Shown here: in pieces, positions 25,823-34,596 of the stretch
Position numbering within the stretch: the first letter of the stretch is position 1
How the letters are laid out: each line of letters begins with the position of its first letter
Assembly (NCBI GenBank): GCA_947589745.1
Contig: CANQCS010000004.1
Location: forward strand, 47,570-111,569
Source of the DNA: an uncultured Oscillospiraceae bacterium
GTDB taxonomy: Bacteria > Bacillota > Clostridia > Oscillospirales > Oscillospiraceae
Length of the DNA stretch: 64,000 bases
Direction: 5' to 3'
Notes under the pieces: generated by a model
Told to the model about the DNA's origin: nothing
The model's database searches: none
The model's input: only the letters and a program-made list of their open reading frames with translations
Program-made: the position numbers and the translations under genes

Positions 25823-27247
25823 ATGGGCGGCTTTTTTGGCGCCGTCTCCCGGCGGGACGTGACCCTGGACATCTTTTTCGGAGTGGACTACCACTCCCAC
25901 CTGGGCACCCGCCGCGGCGGCATGATCATCCACGACGCATCTGACGGCTTCCAGCGCCAGATCCACTCCATCGAGAACACCCCCTTCCGCACCAAGTTCG
26001 AGGGGGATATCCAGAAATTCCACGGCTGCTCCGGCATCGGCTGCATCAGCGACACGGACCCCCAGCCCCTGATGGTCCGCTCCCACCTGGGGGTGTACGG
26101 CATCACCACCGTGGGCATCATCAACAACGCCGACCAGCTGGTGGAGCGCCACTTCGCCCAGGGCGGCACCCAGTTCATGGCCATGAGCTCCGGCAAGGTC
26201 AACTCCACCGAGCTGGCCGCCGCCCTCATCAACCAGGGCGAGACCCTGGTGGACGGCATCCGCCGGGCCCAGGAGCTGGTGGACGGCTCCCTGACCCTGC
26301 TGATCCTCACCGAGCGGGGCGAGATCATCGCCGCCCGGGACAAGATGGGCCGCCTGCCAGTGCTGGTGGGCAAAAATGAGGAGGGCACCTGCGTGTCCTT
26401 CGAGTCCTTCGCCTACCAGAAGCTGGGCTACAGGGACGCCTACCGCCTGGGCCCCGGCGAGATCGTGCGCCTGACCCCCGCCGGCTGGGAGACCCTGGCC
26501 CCCGCCGGGGACAAGATGAAGATCTGCGCCTTCCTCTGGACCTACTACGGCTACCCCAACTCCAACTACGAGGGGGTCAACGTGGAGGTCATGCGGGGGC
26601 GCAACGGCCACATCATGGCCCGGGACGAGCGGGAGCGGGGCACCCTGCCCGACGTGGACTACGTGGCCGGCATGCCGGACTCCGGGGTGCCCCACGCCAT
26701 CGGCTACGCCAACGAGAGCGGCATCCCCTTTGCCCGGCCCTTTGTGAAGTACACCCCCACCTGGCCCCGGTCCTTCATGCCCGCCGACCAGACGGTCCGC
26801 AACCAGGTGGCCAAGATGAAGCAGATCCCCGTGCCCGAGCTCATCGAGGGCAAGAAGCTGCTGTTCGTGGACGACTCCATCGTCCGGGGCACCCAGCTGC
26901 GGGAGACGGTGGAGTTCCTCTACGCCAGCGGCGCCAAGGAGGTCCACATGCGCTCCGCCTGCCCGCCCATCATGTACGGCTGCAAATACCTCAATTTCTC
27001 CCGCAGCAACTCCGCCATGGAGCTCATCGCCCGCAAGACGGTCCAGGACCTGGAGGGCGACGAGGGGCAGGCCCATCTGGACGAGTATTCCGACGTCCAC
27101 ACGGAGCGGGGCCAGTGCCTGCTGAAGGCCATCCGGGAAACCCTGGGCTTCGACTCCCTGGGTTACCAGTCCCTGGACGGCTTGATGGAGGCCATCGGCA
27201 TCGACCCGGACAAGGTCTGCACCTACTGCTGGAACGGGAAGGAATGA
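25823..27247 (+). CDS. PurF-like amidophosphoribosyltransferase lacking the glutaminase cysteine
   Basis: 474 aa with the overall PurF layout: N-terminal Ntn glutaminase-like domain, C-terminal phosphoribosyltransferase domain. The PRPP loop LLFVDDSIVRGTQL (near residue 347) is intact, and four cysteines corresponding to Fe-S ligands appear (KICAFLW, MYGCKYL, VCTYC). The N-terminus is MGGFFGA where PurF has CGIFG, so the catalytic N-terminal Cys is replaced by Gly and glutamine hydrolysis by the usual mechanism is not expected. It sits 6 bp upstream of a canonical PurF. It may be an ammonia-dependent form, a regulatory partner or a heteromeric subunit (inference). Confidence 0.85.
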   Translation: MGGFFGAVSRRDVTLDIFFGVDYHSHLGTRRGGMIIHDASDGFQRQIHSIENTPFRTKFEGDIQKFHGCSGIGCISDTDPQPLMVRSHLGVYGITTVGIINNADQLVERHFAQGGTQFMAMSSGKVNSTELAAALINQGETLVDGIRRAQELVDGSLTLLILTERGEIIAARDKMGRLPVLVGKNEEGTCVSFESFAYQKLGYRDAYRLGPGEIVRLTPAGWETLAPAGDKMKICAFLWTYYGYPNSNYEGVNVEVMRGRNGHIMARDERERGTLPDVDYVAGMPDSGVPHAIGYANESGIPFARPFVKYTPTWPRSFMPADQTVRNQVAKMKQIPVPELIEGKKLLFVDDSIVRGTQLRETVEFLYASGAKEVHMRSACPPIMYGCKYLNFSRSNSAMELIARKTVQDLEGDEGQAHLDEYSDVHTERGQCLLKAIRETLGFDSLGYQSLDGLMEAIGIDPDKVCTYCWNGKE

Positions 27248-27253
27248 TCCCCT

Positions 27254-28705
27254 ATGCAAGAGCGGCTCACACAAGCTGCACCCTTTGACAGTATTCACGA
27301 GGAGTGCGGGGTCTTCGGCATCTGGACGCCGGAGGGCTCGCCCCTCTCTCCCGCCCACGAGGCCTACGCCGCCCTCTTCGCCCTCCAGCACCGGGGGCAG
27401 GAGGCCTGCGGCATCGCCGTCAACAACCGGGGCGTCATCCGCTGCCACCGGGACGTGGGCCTGGTGGGGGAGGTCTTTGACCAGGCCCGGCTGGACGCCA
27501 TGCCGGGACAGATGGCCATTGGCCACGTCCGCTACTCCACCACCGGCGACCCCCGTCGGGAGAACGCCCAGCCCGTGGCCATCACCCACGTGAAGGGCAA
27601 TCTCGCCGTGGCCCACAACGGCAACCTGGTGAACGCCGGGGCCCTCCGCCGGGCGCTGGAGCTGAAGGGCGGCATCTTCCGGTCCTCCTCGGACACGGAG
27701 GTGCTGGTCTACACCCTGGTCCAGGAGCGGCTGAAGGCCCGGTCCATCGAGGAGGCCGTGGTCAACGCCATGGGCATCATCCAGGGGGCCTACTCCCTCT
27801 GCATCATGTCCGCCCGGAAGCTCATCGCCGCCCGGGACCCCCGGGGGATGCGGCCCCTCTGCATGGGCAAAATCGGCGACGCGATGGTCTTCGCCTCCGA
27901 GTCCTGCGCCCTGGACGCCCTGGGGGCGGAGTTCGTCCGGGACGTGGAGCCCGGCGAGGTGGTGGTCGTGGGGCCCGGCGGCCAGGTCAAGTCCCTCCAC
28001 GCCGCCGAAAAGGCCCCCAGCGCCATCTGCGTCTTTGAGTATATCTACTTCGCCCGCCCCGACTCTGTCATCGACGGGGCCAGCGTGGAGCTGGCCCGGC
28101 AGGAGGCGGGGAAGTACCTGTCCCTGGAGTACCCCGTGGGGGCGGACATGGTGATGGGCGTGCCGGACTCCGGCATCCCCGCCGCCATCGGCTACGCCAA
28201 GTGCTCCGGCATCCCCTACGGCGTGGGCCTCATCAAGAACCGCTACATCGGCCGGACCTTCATCCAGCCGGGCCAGGACCAGCGGGAGCGGAGCGTCCGC
28301 CTGAAGCTGAACGCCCTCCGGGAGGCGGTCCGGGACAAGCGGGTCATCCTGGTGGACGACTCCATCGTCCGGGGCACCACCTGCGCCCGGCTCATCCGGA
28401 TGGTCCGGGACGCCGGGGCCAAGGAGGTCCACCTCCGCATCTCCGCCCCGCCCTTCCGCCATCCCTGCTTCTTCGGGGTGGACATCCCTGAGCGGGAGCA
28501 CCTGCTGGCCCACAACCGCACGGTGGAGGAGATGCGCCAAATCATCGGCGCGGACACCCTGGGGTTCCTCTCCACCGGCGCGGTGCGGAAGATCGCCCGG
28601 AACTGCCACTTAGGCTTCTGCGACGCCTGCTTCACCGGGCAGTACCCCATGGAGGTGCCGGAGCAGGCGGAAAAAAATATGTTTGAAAGTGAGATCGAGG
28701 CATGA
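27254..28705 (+). CDS. purF: Amidophosphoribosyltransferase (canonical)
   Basis: 483 aa. It makes 5-phosphoribosylamine from PRPP and glutamine. A short propeptide precedes the nucleophile in HEECGVFGIWTPEG, to be cleaved to expose Cys. LQHRGQEACGIAV, GHVRYSTTGDP and NLVNAG belong to the glutaminase, and VILVDDSIVRGTT to the PRTase. Fe-S cysteines are seen at AICVFEYIYFARPDS, FRHPCFFGVD and GFCDAC. The start follows the previous stop closely and the end overlaps purM by 4 nt. Confidence 0.96.
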   Translation: MQERLTQAAPFDSIHEECGVFGIWTPEGSPLSPAHEAYAALFALQHRGQEACGIAVNNRGVIRCHRDVGLVGEVFDQARLDAMPGQMAIGHVRYSTTGDPRRENAQPVAITHVKGNLAVAHNGNLVNAGALRRALELKGGIFRSSSDTEVLVYTLVQERLKARSIEEAVVNAMGIIQGAYSLCIMSARKLIAARDPRGMRPLCMGKIGDAMVFASESCALDALGAEFVRDVEPGEVVVVGPGGQVKSLHAAEKAPSAICVFEYIYFARPDSVIDGASVELARQEAGKYLSLEYPVGADMVMGVPDSGIPAAIGYAKCSGIPYGVGLIKNRYIGRTFIQPGQDQRERSVRLKLNALREAVRDKRVILVDDSIVRGTTCARLIRMVRDAGAKEVHLRISAPPFRHPCFFGVDIPEREHLLAHNRTVEEMRQIIGADTLGFLSTGAVRKIARNCHLGFCDACFTGQYPMEVPEQAEKNMFESEIEA

Positions 28706-29745
28706 GCGAGAGTCATAGCGCGTCCTACGCCGCCGCCGGCGTGGACGTCACCGCCGGCTACGAGGCGGTCCGCCGCATCAAGCCCATGGTGGAGTCCACC
28801 TACATCCCCGGCGTGATGGGCACCATCGGTGGCTTCGGGGGGCTCTTCGCCCCCGACCTGTCCGGCATGAAGAAGCCGGTGCTGGTCTCCGGCACCGACG
28901 GCGTGGGCACCAAGCTGCGCCTCGCCCAGCTGCTGGACAAACACGACACCGTGGGCATCGACTGCGTGGCCATGTGCGTCAACGACATCATCTGCGGCGG
29001 AGCCGCGCCCCTGTTCTTCCTGGACTACATCGCCTGCGGGAGGAACGATCCGGCCCGCATCGCGGAGCTGGTGTCCGGCATCGCCGAGGGCTGCCGCCAG
29101 GCGGAGTGCGCCCTGGTGGGCGGCGAGACCGCCGAGCACCCCGGCGTCATGCCGGAGGACGACTACGACCTGGCGGGCTTCTCCGTGGGGATCGTGGACG
29201 AGGAGAAGATCATCGACGGCAAGGCGCTCACCGAGGGCGACGCCCTCATCGGCCTGGCCTCCTCCGGCGTCCACTCCAACGGCTTCTCCCTGGTGCGGAA
29301 AGTGCTGGACGTGGAGCACGCCGACCTGACCGCGCCCCGGGAGGACCTGGGCGGCCGGAGCCTGGGCGAGGCGCTGCTGGCCCCCACCCGCATCTATGTG
29401 AAAGCGGTCAAAGCCCTGCTGCGGGCGGGCATCGACATCCACGCCGTCAGCCACATCACCGGCGGCGGGTTCTATGAGAACGTCCCCCGGATGATGACCG
29501 AGGGACTGACCGCCAGAATCGACGTGAAGAGTTTTCCGCGCCCCGCCGTCTTCGACCTGATCCAGAAGGCGGGGAACATCCCGGAGCGGGATATGTACAA
29601 CACCTTCAACATGGGCGTGGGCATGGTGATCGCCGTCCCCGCCGCCCAGGCGGACGCGGCCCTGGCCGCCGCCAGAGAGGCCGGGGAGGACGCCTATCTC
29701 ATCGGCTCTGTGGTCCGCGGGAACGACGGGGTGACGCTGGTATGA
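28702..29745 (+). CDS. purM: Phosphoribosylformylglycinamidine cyclo-ligase (AIR synthetase)
   Basis: 347 aa, normal length. It closes FGAM to AIR with ATP. Motifs are GGFGGLFAPDL (near residue 44), SGTDGVGTKLRLA (near 61), MCVNDIICGGAAPLFFLDY (near 91), LVGGETAEHPGVM (near 138) and ITGGGFYENVPRM (near 253). The ATG overlaps the purF stop (ATGA), indicating coupled translation. Confidence 0.97.
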   Translation: MSESHSASYAAAGVDVTAGYEAVRRIKPMVESTYIPGVMGTIGGFGGLFAPDLSGMKKPVLVSGTDGVGTKLRLAQLLDKHDTVGIDCVAMCVNDIICGGAAPLFFLDYIACGRNDPARIAELVSGIAEGCRQAECALVGGETAEHPGVMPEDDYDLAGFSVGIVDEEKIIDGKALTEGDALIGLASSGVHSNGFSLVRKVLDVEHADLTAPREDLGGRSLGEALLAPTRIYVKAVKALLRAGIDIHAVSHITGGGFYENVPRMMTEGLTARIDVKSFPRPAVFDLIQKAGNIPERDMYNTFNMGVGMVIAVPAAQADAALAAAREAGEDAYLIGSVVRGNDGVTLV

Positions 29746-30368
29746 AGCGCATCGCAGTCCTGGTGTCCGGCGGCGGCACCAACCTCCAGGCCCTCATCGA
29801 CGCCCAGAGCCGGGGCGAGATCGTGAACGGCGGGATCGCCGCCGTCATCGCCTCCAAGCCCGGCGTGTTCGCCCTGGAGCGGGCGGCAAAGGCGGGCATC
29901 CCCGGCTATGTGATGGCTAGAAAGAACTATCCCGACAGCCGCACATACACCGTAGCCCTCCGGGATAAATTGCAGGAGCTGGGCATCGATCTGGTGGTGC
30001 TGGCGGGGTTCATGACCATCCTCACGGAGGATCTGGTCCGGGCCTACCCCAACGCCATCCTCAACGTCCATCCCGCCCTGATCCCGTCCTTCTGCGGGGA
30101 GGGGTTCTATGGCCTCCACGTCCACGAGCGGGCTCTGGCCTACGGCGTGAAGGTGTCCGGCGCCACGGTCCACTTCGTCAGCGCGGAGTGCGACGGCGGG
30201 CCCATCGTTCTGCAAAAGGCCGTGGCCGTGGAGGAGGGGGACACCCCGGAGGTCCTCCAGCGGCGCATCATGGAGCAGGCCGAGTGGAAGCTGCTGCCCA
30301 GGGCCGTGTCCCTCTTCTGCCAGGACAGGCTGCGGGTGGAGGGCCGGACCGTCCACATTTTAGACTGA
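29742..30368 (+). CDS. purN: Phosphoribosylglycinamide formyltransferase
   Basis: 208 aa. It transfers the formyl group of 10-formyl-THF to GAR. VLVSGGGTNLQALIDA opens the protein; the catalytic block AILNVHPALIPSFCG (near residue 106) with Asn and His, and VSGATVHFVSAECDGGPIVLQ with the catalytic Asp (near 145), are present. A 4-nt overlap couples it to purM. This formyl-THF requirement fits control by the ZTP riboswitch. Confidence 0.96.
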   Translation: MKRIAVLVSGGGTNLQALIDAQSRGEIVNGGIAAVIASKPGVFALERAAKAGIPGYVMARKNYPDSRTYTVALRDKLQELGIDLVVLAGFMTILTEDLVRAYPNAILNVHPALIPSFCGEGFYGLHVHERALAYGVKVSGATVHFVSAECDGGPIVLQKAVAVEEGDTPEVLQRRIMEQAEWKLLPRAVSLFCQDRLRVEGRTVHILD

Positions 30369-30392
30369 TATTATCGATTGGGGGAAAACGAT

Positions 30393-31097
30393 ATGATGGA
30401 TCTGAACCAATACCTGCGAGAGACCGCGTACCCCGGCCGGGGCATCGTCCTGGGCCGGTCCGCCGACGGCAAAAAGGCCGTCATCGCCTACTTCATCATG
30501 GGCCGCAGCGAGAACAGCCGCAACCGGGTGTTCGAGGCCACCGAGGACGGCATCCGCACCAAGGCCTTTGACGAGAGCAAAATGACCGACCCCAGTCTCA
30601 TCATCTACCACCCGGTGCGGAACATGGGCCCCGTCATGACCATCGTCACCAACGGCGACCAGACCGACACCATCCGGGACACCATCCGACAGGGCCACTG
30701 CTACCGCCACGCCCTGAATACCCGTACCTTCGAGCCCGACGGCCCCAACTGGACCCCCCGCATCTCCGGCGTGGTGAAGCCGGACGGCAGCTACAACCTG
30801 TCCATCCTCAAGAGTCTGGACGGGGACCCGGCCTGCTGCTGCCGGTACTTCTTCGAGTACGACGCGCCCAAGGCCGGGGTGGGCCACTTCATCTCCACCT
30901 ACCAGGGCGACGGGAGCCCGCTGCCCTCCTTCGAGGGAGAGCCCAAGCGGGTGGCCGTCACCGCCGCCACCGCCCAGGAGTGGGCGGACCAGCTGTGGGC
31001 CAGCCTGAATGAGGACAACAAGGTGTCCCTGTTCGTGGAGTATATCGACCTGGAGAGCAAGGAGCGGGAGACCGTGATCGTCAACAAACACCAGTGA
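30393..31097 (+). CDS. purO: IMP cyclohydrolase, archaeal PurO type
   Basis: 234 aa with ATG at 30393 preceded by a GGGG-type RBS. The N-terminal YPGRGIVLGRSADGKKAVIAY followed by GRSENSRNR (near residue 35), and the YHPVRN block, match the PurO family, which cyclises FAICAR to IMP. This fold differs from the MGS-like cyclohydrolase half of bacterial PurH. The stand-alone AICAR formyltransferase gene lies three genes downstream, so the two steps are carried by separate proteins here. PurO is best known from archaea and also occurs in some Clostridia. Confidence 0.85.
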   Translation: MMDLNQYLRETAYPGRGIVLGRSADGKKAVIAYFIMGRSENSRNRVFEATEDGIRTKAFDESKMTDPSLIIYHPVRNMGPVMTIVTNGDQTDTIRDTIRQGHCYRHALNTRTFEPDGPNWTPRISGVVKPDGSYNLSILKSLDGDPACCCRYFFEYDAPKAGVGHFISTYQGDGSPLPSFEGEPKRVAVTAATAQEWADQLWASLNEDNKVSLFVEYIDLESKERETVIVNKHQ

Positions 31098-31107
31098 GGG
31101 TTTCGCT

Positions 31108-31635
31108 GTGGACGAATTGATGTTGGTTACGCCCACCATGGAATACGCCGGCGCCATCATGAACTTTCGCCAGGAGCTGCTTGACGCCGGCGACTCCTTC
31201 GACGGCTGCTCCAGACTGGAGCGTTATGCCCGGGCGGAGGACTGGCTGGAACACCTGCGGATATTTGCCTCCGAGGATACCTGCCCTAAGGACAGAGTCC
31301 CGTCGGACACCTGGCTGGCGGTGCGGAAGGCCGACGGCCGGGTGGTGGGCTGCATCGACTTCCGCCACCACATTGATCACCCCATCCTGTCCCTGTGGGG
31401 CGGACACATCGGCTACTCCGTCCGGCCCACCGAGCGCCGGAAGGGATACGCGAAAGAGACGCTCCGCCTGATCTTGCTGAATTGCAGGGCATACGGCCTC
31501 GACAGAGTTTTGATCACTTGCCATCGGGACAACATTGCCAGTGAGCGGACCATTCTGGCCAACGGCGGGGTTTTTGAAAAGGAGATCGAAGTGGACGGCG
31601 AGACCATCCGCCGGTTCTGGATCGACCTCAAATGA
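31108..31635 (+). CDS. GNAT family N-acetyltransferase
   Basis: 175 aa from GTG 31108 with a GTGAGGG site upstream; an ATG four codons later is the alternative start. The acetyl-CoA-binding motif is seen in SLWGGHIGYSVRPTERRKGYAKETLR (quoted regionally, near residue 98), followed by CHRDNIASERTILANGGVFE and FWIDL. It resembles COG3981-type predicted acetyltransferases. It lies inside the purine operon with no evident metabolic link; substrate unknown. Confidence 0.85.
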   Translation: MDELMLVTPTMEYAGAIMNFRQELLDAGDSFDGCSRLERYARAEDWLEHLRIFASEDTCPKDRVPSDTWLAVRKADGRVVGCIDFRHHIDHPILSLWGGHIGYSVRPTERRKGYAKETLRLILLNCRAYGLDRVLITCHRDNIASERTILANGGVFEKEIEVDGETIRRFWIDLK

Positions 31636-32063
31636 CCGGGCCGGAACTGTGGGCGGAGTTCACCGCCAAAACCGGCGTCACGGCGGAGTACGACGCCTGG
31701 GCCTTCGGCGGCGACCCGGACGGACTGGCGGCGCTGGTCCTGGCCGGGGTCAAGACCGCCACCGCCTCCGCCTTTCCCCTGTACGCCCTGGAGGGCGATT
31801 CCCTGCCGGAGGCGGGGGAGTACAGCGTCATTCTGGACAGCCGGGGCACCGCCCTGTGCGTCATCCGCACCACGCGGGTATATGTGGCCCCCTTTCGTAA
31901 GGTCTCCCCGGACCACGCCTGGCGGGAAGGGGAGGGGGACCGGAGCCTGGCCCATTGGCGGGCGGTCCACCGGGACTTCTTCACCGGGGAGCTGGCGGAG
32001 GCGGGACTGCCCTTCGGCGAGGACCTGCCCGTGGTGTGCGAGGAATTTGAGAGAGTCTTCTAA
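31632..32063 (+). CDS. ASCH domain protein
   Basis: 143 aa, close to COG4405-type ASCH proteins. Features are WAFGGDPDGLAALVLAGVKTATAS, with the G-x-K-T/S motif (near residue 28), and GEGDRSLAHWRAVHRDFF (near 103). ASCH domains adopt a PUA-like fold thought to bind RNA or modified nucleosides; some homologues cleave acylated nucleosides. It overlaps the GNAT gene by 4 nt, so the pair is coupled and probably moves as a unit. Function in purine synthesis not known. Confidence 0.85.
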   Translation: MTGPELWAEFTAKTGVTAEYDAWAFGGDPDGLAALVLAGVKTATASAFPLYALEGDSLPEAGEYSVILDSRGTALCVIRTTRVYVAPFRKVSPDHAWREGEGDRSLAHWRAVHRDFFTGELAEAGLPFGEDLPVVCEEFERVF

Positions 32064-32109
32064 TAAAAACAGCATCCACAATTTTTGATCTTGATAAGGA
32101 GCGCAAGCT

Positions 32110-33294
32110 ATGACCGAACTGGAACTGAAATACGGCTGCAACCCCAACCAGAAGCCCGCCCGCATCTTCATGCGGGACGGCAGCGACCTGCCGGTGACCG
32201 TCCTCAATGGCAAGCCCGGCTACATCAACTTTCTGGACGCCTTCAACGCCTGGCAGCTGGTGAAGGAGCTGAAGGAGGCCCTGGGCCGCCCCGCCGCCGC
32301 GTCCTTCAAGCATGTCTCCCCCACCTCCGCCGCCGTGGGTCTCCAGATGTCCCATCCTCTGAAGAAGGCCTGCTTCGTGGACGACATGCCGGGACTGGAC
32401 GAGAGCCCCCTGGCCCGGGCCTACGCCATGGCCCGGGGCACCGACCGGCTGTGCTCCTTCGGCGACTGGGCGGCCCTCTCCGACGTCTGCGACGAGACCA
32501 CCGCCCGCCTCATCCAGCGGGAGGTGTCCGACGGCGTCATCGCCCCCGGCTACACCGATGAGGCCCTGGCCATCCTGAAGACCAAGCGCAAGGGGAACTA
32601 CAACATCGTCCGGATCGACCCCAGCTACGTCCCCGCCCCCCAGGAGACCAAGGACGTGTACGGCGTCACCTTTGAGCAGGGCCGCAACAACTTCAAGATT
32701 GGCACCCACCTGCTGGAGAACATCGTCACCGCCGACAAGGTCCTGACCGAGCCCGCCAAACGGGACCTCATCGTGGCCCTCATCACCCTGAAGTACACCC
32801 AGTCCAACTCCGTCTGCTTCGCCTTCAACGGCCAGGCCATCGGCGTGGGCGCAGGCCAGCAGAGCCGCATCCACTGCACCCGCCTGGCCGGGAGCAAGGC
32901 GGACACCTGGCTGCTGCGCCAGCACCCCATGGTGCTGGACCTGCCCCTCCTGCCCACCCTGGGCCGCCCGGAGCGGGACAACGTCATCGACGGCTACATC
33001 AACGGCAACGAGGAGGACGTCTGCGCTGACGGCATCTGGCAGCGGTACTTCACCAAGCGCCCCGACCGGCTCACCCCCGACATCGCCCAGGCCTGGCTAG
33101 ACGGCTTCCAGGATGTGTCCCTGGCCAGCGACGCCTTCTTCCCCTTCCCGGACAACATCGAGCGGGCCCACCGCAGCGGCGTCCGCTACGTGGCCCAACC
33201 CGGCGGCTCCATCCGGGACGACCTGGTCATCCAGAAATGCGACGAGTACGGCATGGTGATGGCGTTCACCGGGATGCGCCTCTTCCACCACTGA
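32110..33294 (+). CDS. purH: Stand-alone AICAR formyltransferase (PurH C-terminal half)
   Basis: 394 aa. It formylates AICAR to FAICAR with 10-formyl-THF. LELKYGCNPNQKPARIFM at the N-terminus and SFKHVSPTSAAVG near residue 66 (the Lys-His catalytic motif) match the AICARFT domain, with SNSVCFAFNGQAIGVGAGQQSR near 237 and the C-terminal block FFPFPDNIERAHRSGVRYV. The MGS-like IMP cyclohydrolase domain of PurH is absent, its job presumably being done by PurO. A good AAGGAG site precedes the ATG. Confidence 0.93.
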   Translation: MTELELKYGCNPNQKPARIFMRDGSDLPVTVLNGKPGYINFLDAFNAWQLVKELKEALGRPAAASFKHVSPTSAAVGLQMSHPLKKACFVDDMPGLDESPLARAYAMARGTDRLCSFGDWAALSDVCDETTARLIQREVSDGVIAPGYTDEALAILKTKRKGNYNIVRIDPSYVPAPQETKDVYGVTFEQGRNNFKIGTHLLENIVTADKVLTEPAKRDLIVALITLKYTQSNSVCFAFNGQAIGVGAGQQSRIHCTRLAGSKADTWLLRQHPMVLDLPLLPTLGRPERDNVIDGYINGNEEDVCADGIWQRYFTKRPDRLTPDIAQAWLDGFQDVSLASDAFFPFPDNIERAHRSGVRYVAQPGGSIRDDLVIQKCDEYGMVMAFTGMRLFHH

Positions 33295-33318
33295 GCCGGT
33301 AAGGGAGGGAAAAACGAT

Positions 33319-34596
33319 ATGACGATCCTCGTGATCGGCGGCGGCGGCCGGGAACACGCCATCATCCAGAAGCTCCGGGAGGACCCCAGGGCGGAGACCA
33401 TCTACGCCCTCCCCGGCAACGGCGGCATCGCCGCCGACGCCGTCTGTGAGCCCATCTCCGCCATGGACATCCCCGCCATCGTGGCCTTCGCCAGGTCCCA
33501 CGCCATCGACTTCTCCGTGGTGGCCCCGGACGACCCCCTGGCCCTTGGCGCGGTGGATGCCCTGGAGGCGGAGGGCATCCCCTGCTTCGGTCCCCGGCAG
33601 AACGCCGCCCAGATCGAGAGTAGCAAGGTCTTCGCCAAAAACCTGATGAAAAAATACGGCATCCCCACCGCCCGCTACGAGACCTTTTCGGAGCTGGACA
33701 GTGCCCTGGCCTACGTGGAGCAGCAGGGCGCGCCCATCGTGGTCAAGGCCGACGGCCTGGCCCTGGGCAAGGGCGTCACCGTGGCCGCCACCGTGGAGGA
33801 GGCGAAGGCCGCCCTGCGGGACATGATGGAGGGCGGCAAGTTCGGCCAGGCCGGGGCCAGGGCCGTGGTGGAGGAGTGCCTCACCGGGCCGGAGGTGTCC
33901 GTGCTGGCCTTCACCGACGGCGAGACCGTGGTGCCCATGGTGTCCTCTATGGACCACAAGCGCGCCCATGACGGCGACGCGGGCCCCAACACCGGCGGCA
34001 TGGGCACCATCGCCCCCAACCCCTTCTACACCCCCGAGATCGCGGAGCGGTGCATGGAGGAGATCTTCCTGCCCACCATCCGGGCCATGAAGGCGGAGGG
34101 CCGCCCCTTCCAGGGCTGCCTCTACTTCGGCCTGATGCTCACCCCGGACGGCCCCAAGGTCATCGAGTACAACTGCCGCTTCGGCGACCCGGAGACCCAG
34201 GTGGTGCTGCCCCTGCTGGAGAGCAGCCTGCTGGAGGTCATGCTGGCGGTCCGGGAGGGCCGTCTGGCCCGGACCGAGGTCAAGTTCAGCCGAAAATCCG
34301 CCTGCTGCGTGGTGCTGGCCTCCGACGGCTACCCCCTGCACTACGCCAAGGGCTTCCCCATCGCCCTGCCCGAGACCGGTGCGGGCGAGCACATCTACAT
34401 CGCCGGGGCCGCCCAGAAGGATGGCCGGCTGGTCACCAGCGGCGGTCGCGTCCTGGGCGCGGTGGCGGTGGCGGACACGCTCCCCGCCGCCATTGAGAAG
34501 GCCTACGCCCTGGCGGACCGCATCCACTTCGACAACGCCTTCTGCCGCCGGGACATCGGCGCGAGGGCCCTGAAGGCCATGGAGGGACACGCCTGA
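33319..34596 (+). CDS. purD: Phosphoribosylamine-glycine ligase
   Basis: 425 aa ATP-grasp enzyme that forms GAR. MTILVIGGGGREHAI is the classic N-terminus; GPRQNAAQIESSKVFAKNLM (near residue 92), VKADGLALGKGV (near 142), NTGGMGTIAPNPF (near 230) and EYNCRFGDPETQ (near 284) follow. AGGGAGG precedes the ATG. The stop overlaps purL in a TGATG junction. Confidence 0.97.
   Translation: MTILVIGGGGREHAIIQKLREDPRAETIYALPGNGGIAADAVCEPISAMDIPAIVAFARSHAIDFSVVAPDDPLALGAVDALEAEGIPCFGPRQNAAQIESSKVFAKNLMKKYGIPTARYETFSELDSALAYVEQQGAPIVVKADGLALGKGVTVAATVEEAKAALRDMMEGGKFGQAGARAVVEECLTGPEVSVLAFTDGETVVPMVSSMDHKRAHDGDAGPNTGGMGTIAPNPFYTPEIAERCMEEIFLPTIRAMKAEGRPFQGCLYFGLMLTPDGPKVIEYNCRFGDPETQVVLPLLESSLLEVMLAVREGRLARTEVKFSRKSACCVVLASDGYPLHYAKGFPIALPETGAGEHIYIAGAAQKDGRLVTSGGRVLGAVAVADTLPAAIEKAYALADRIHFDNAFCRRDIGARALKAMEGHA

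Noticed and set aside
24452..28609. 1385-codon open frame on the minus strand opposite purE-purF
   Set aside because: It is a GC-rich antisense shadow: its translation is low-complexity (Ala/Gly/His/Leu/Val runs) while the plus strand carries purE, purC and two PurF genes with full motifs.
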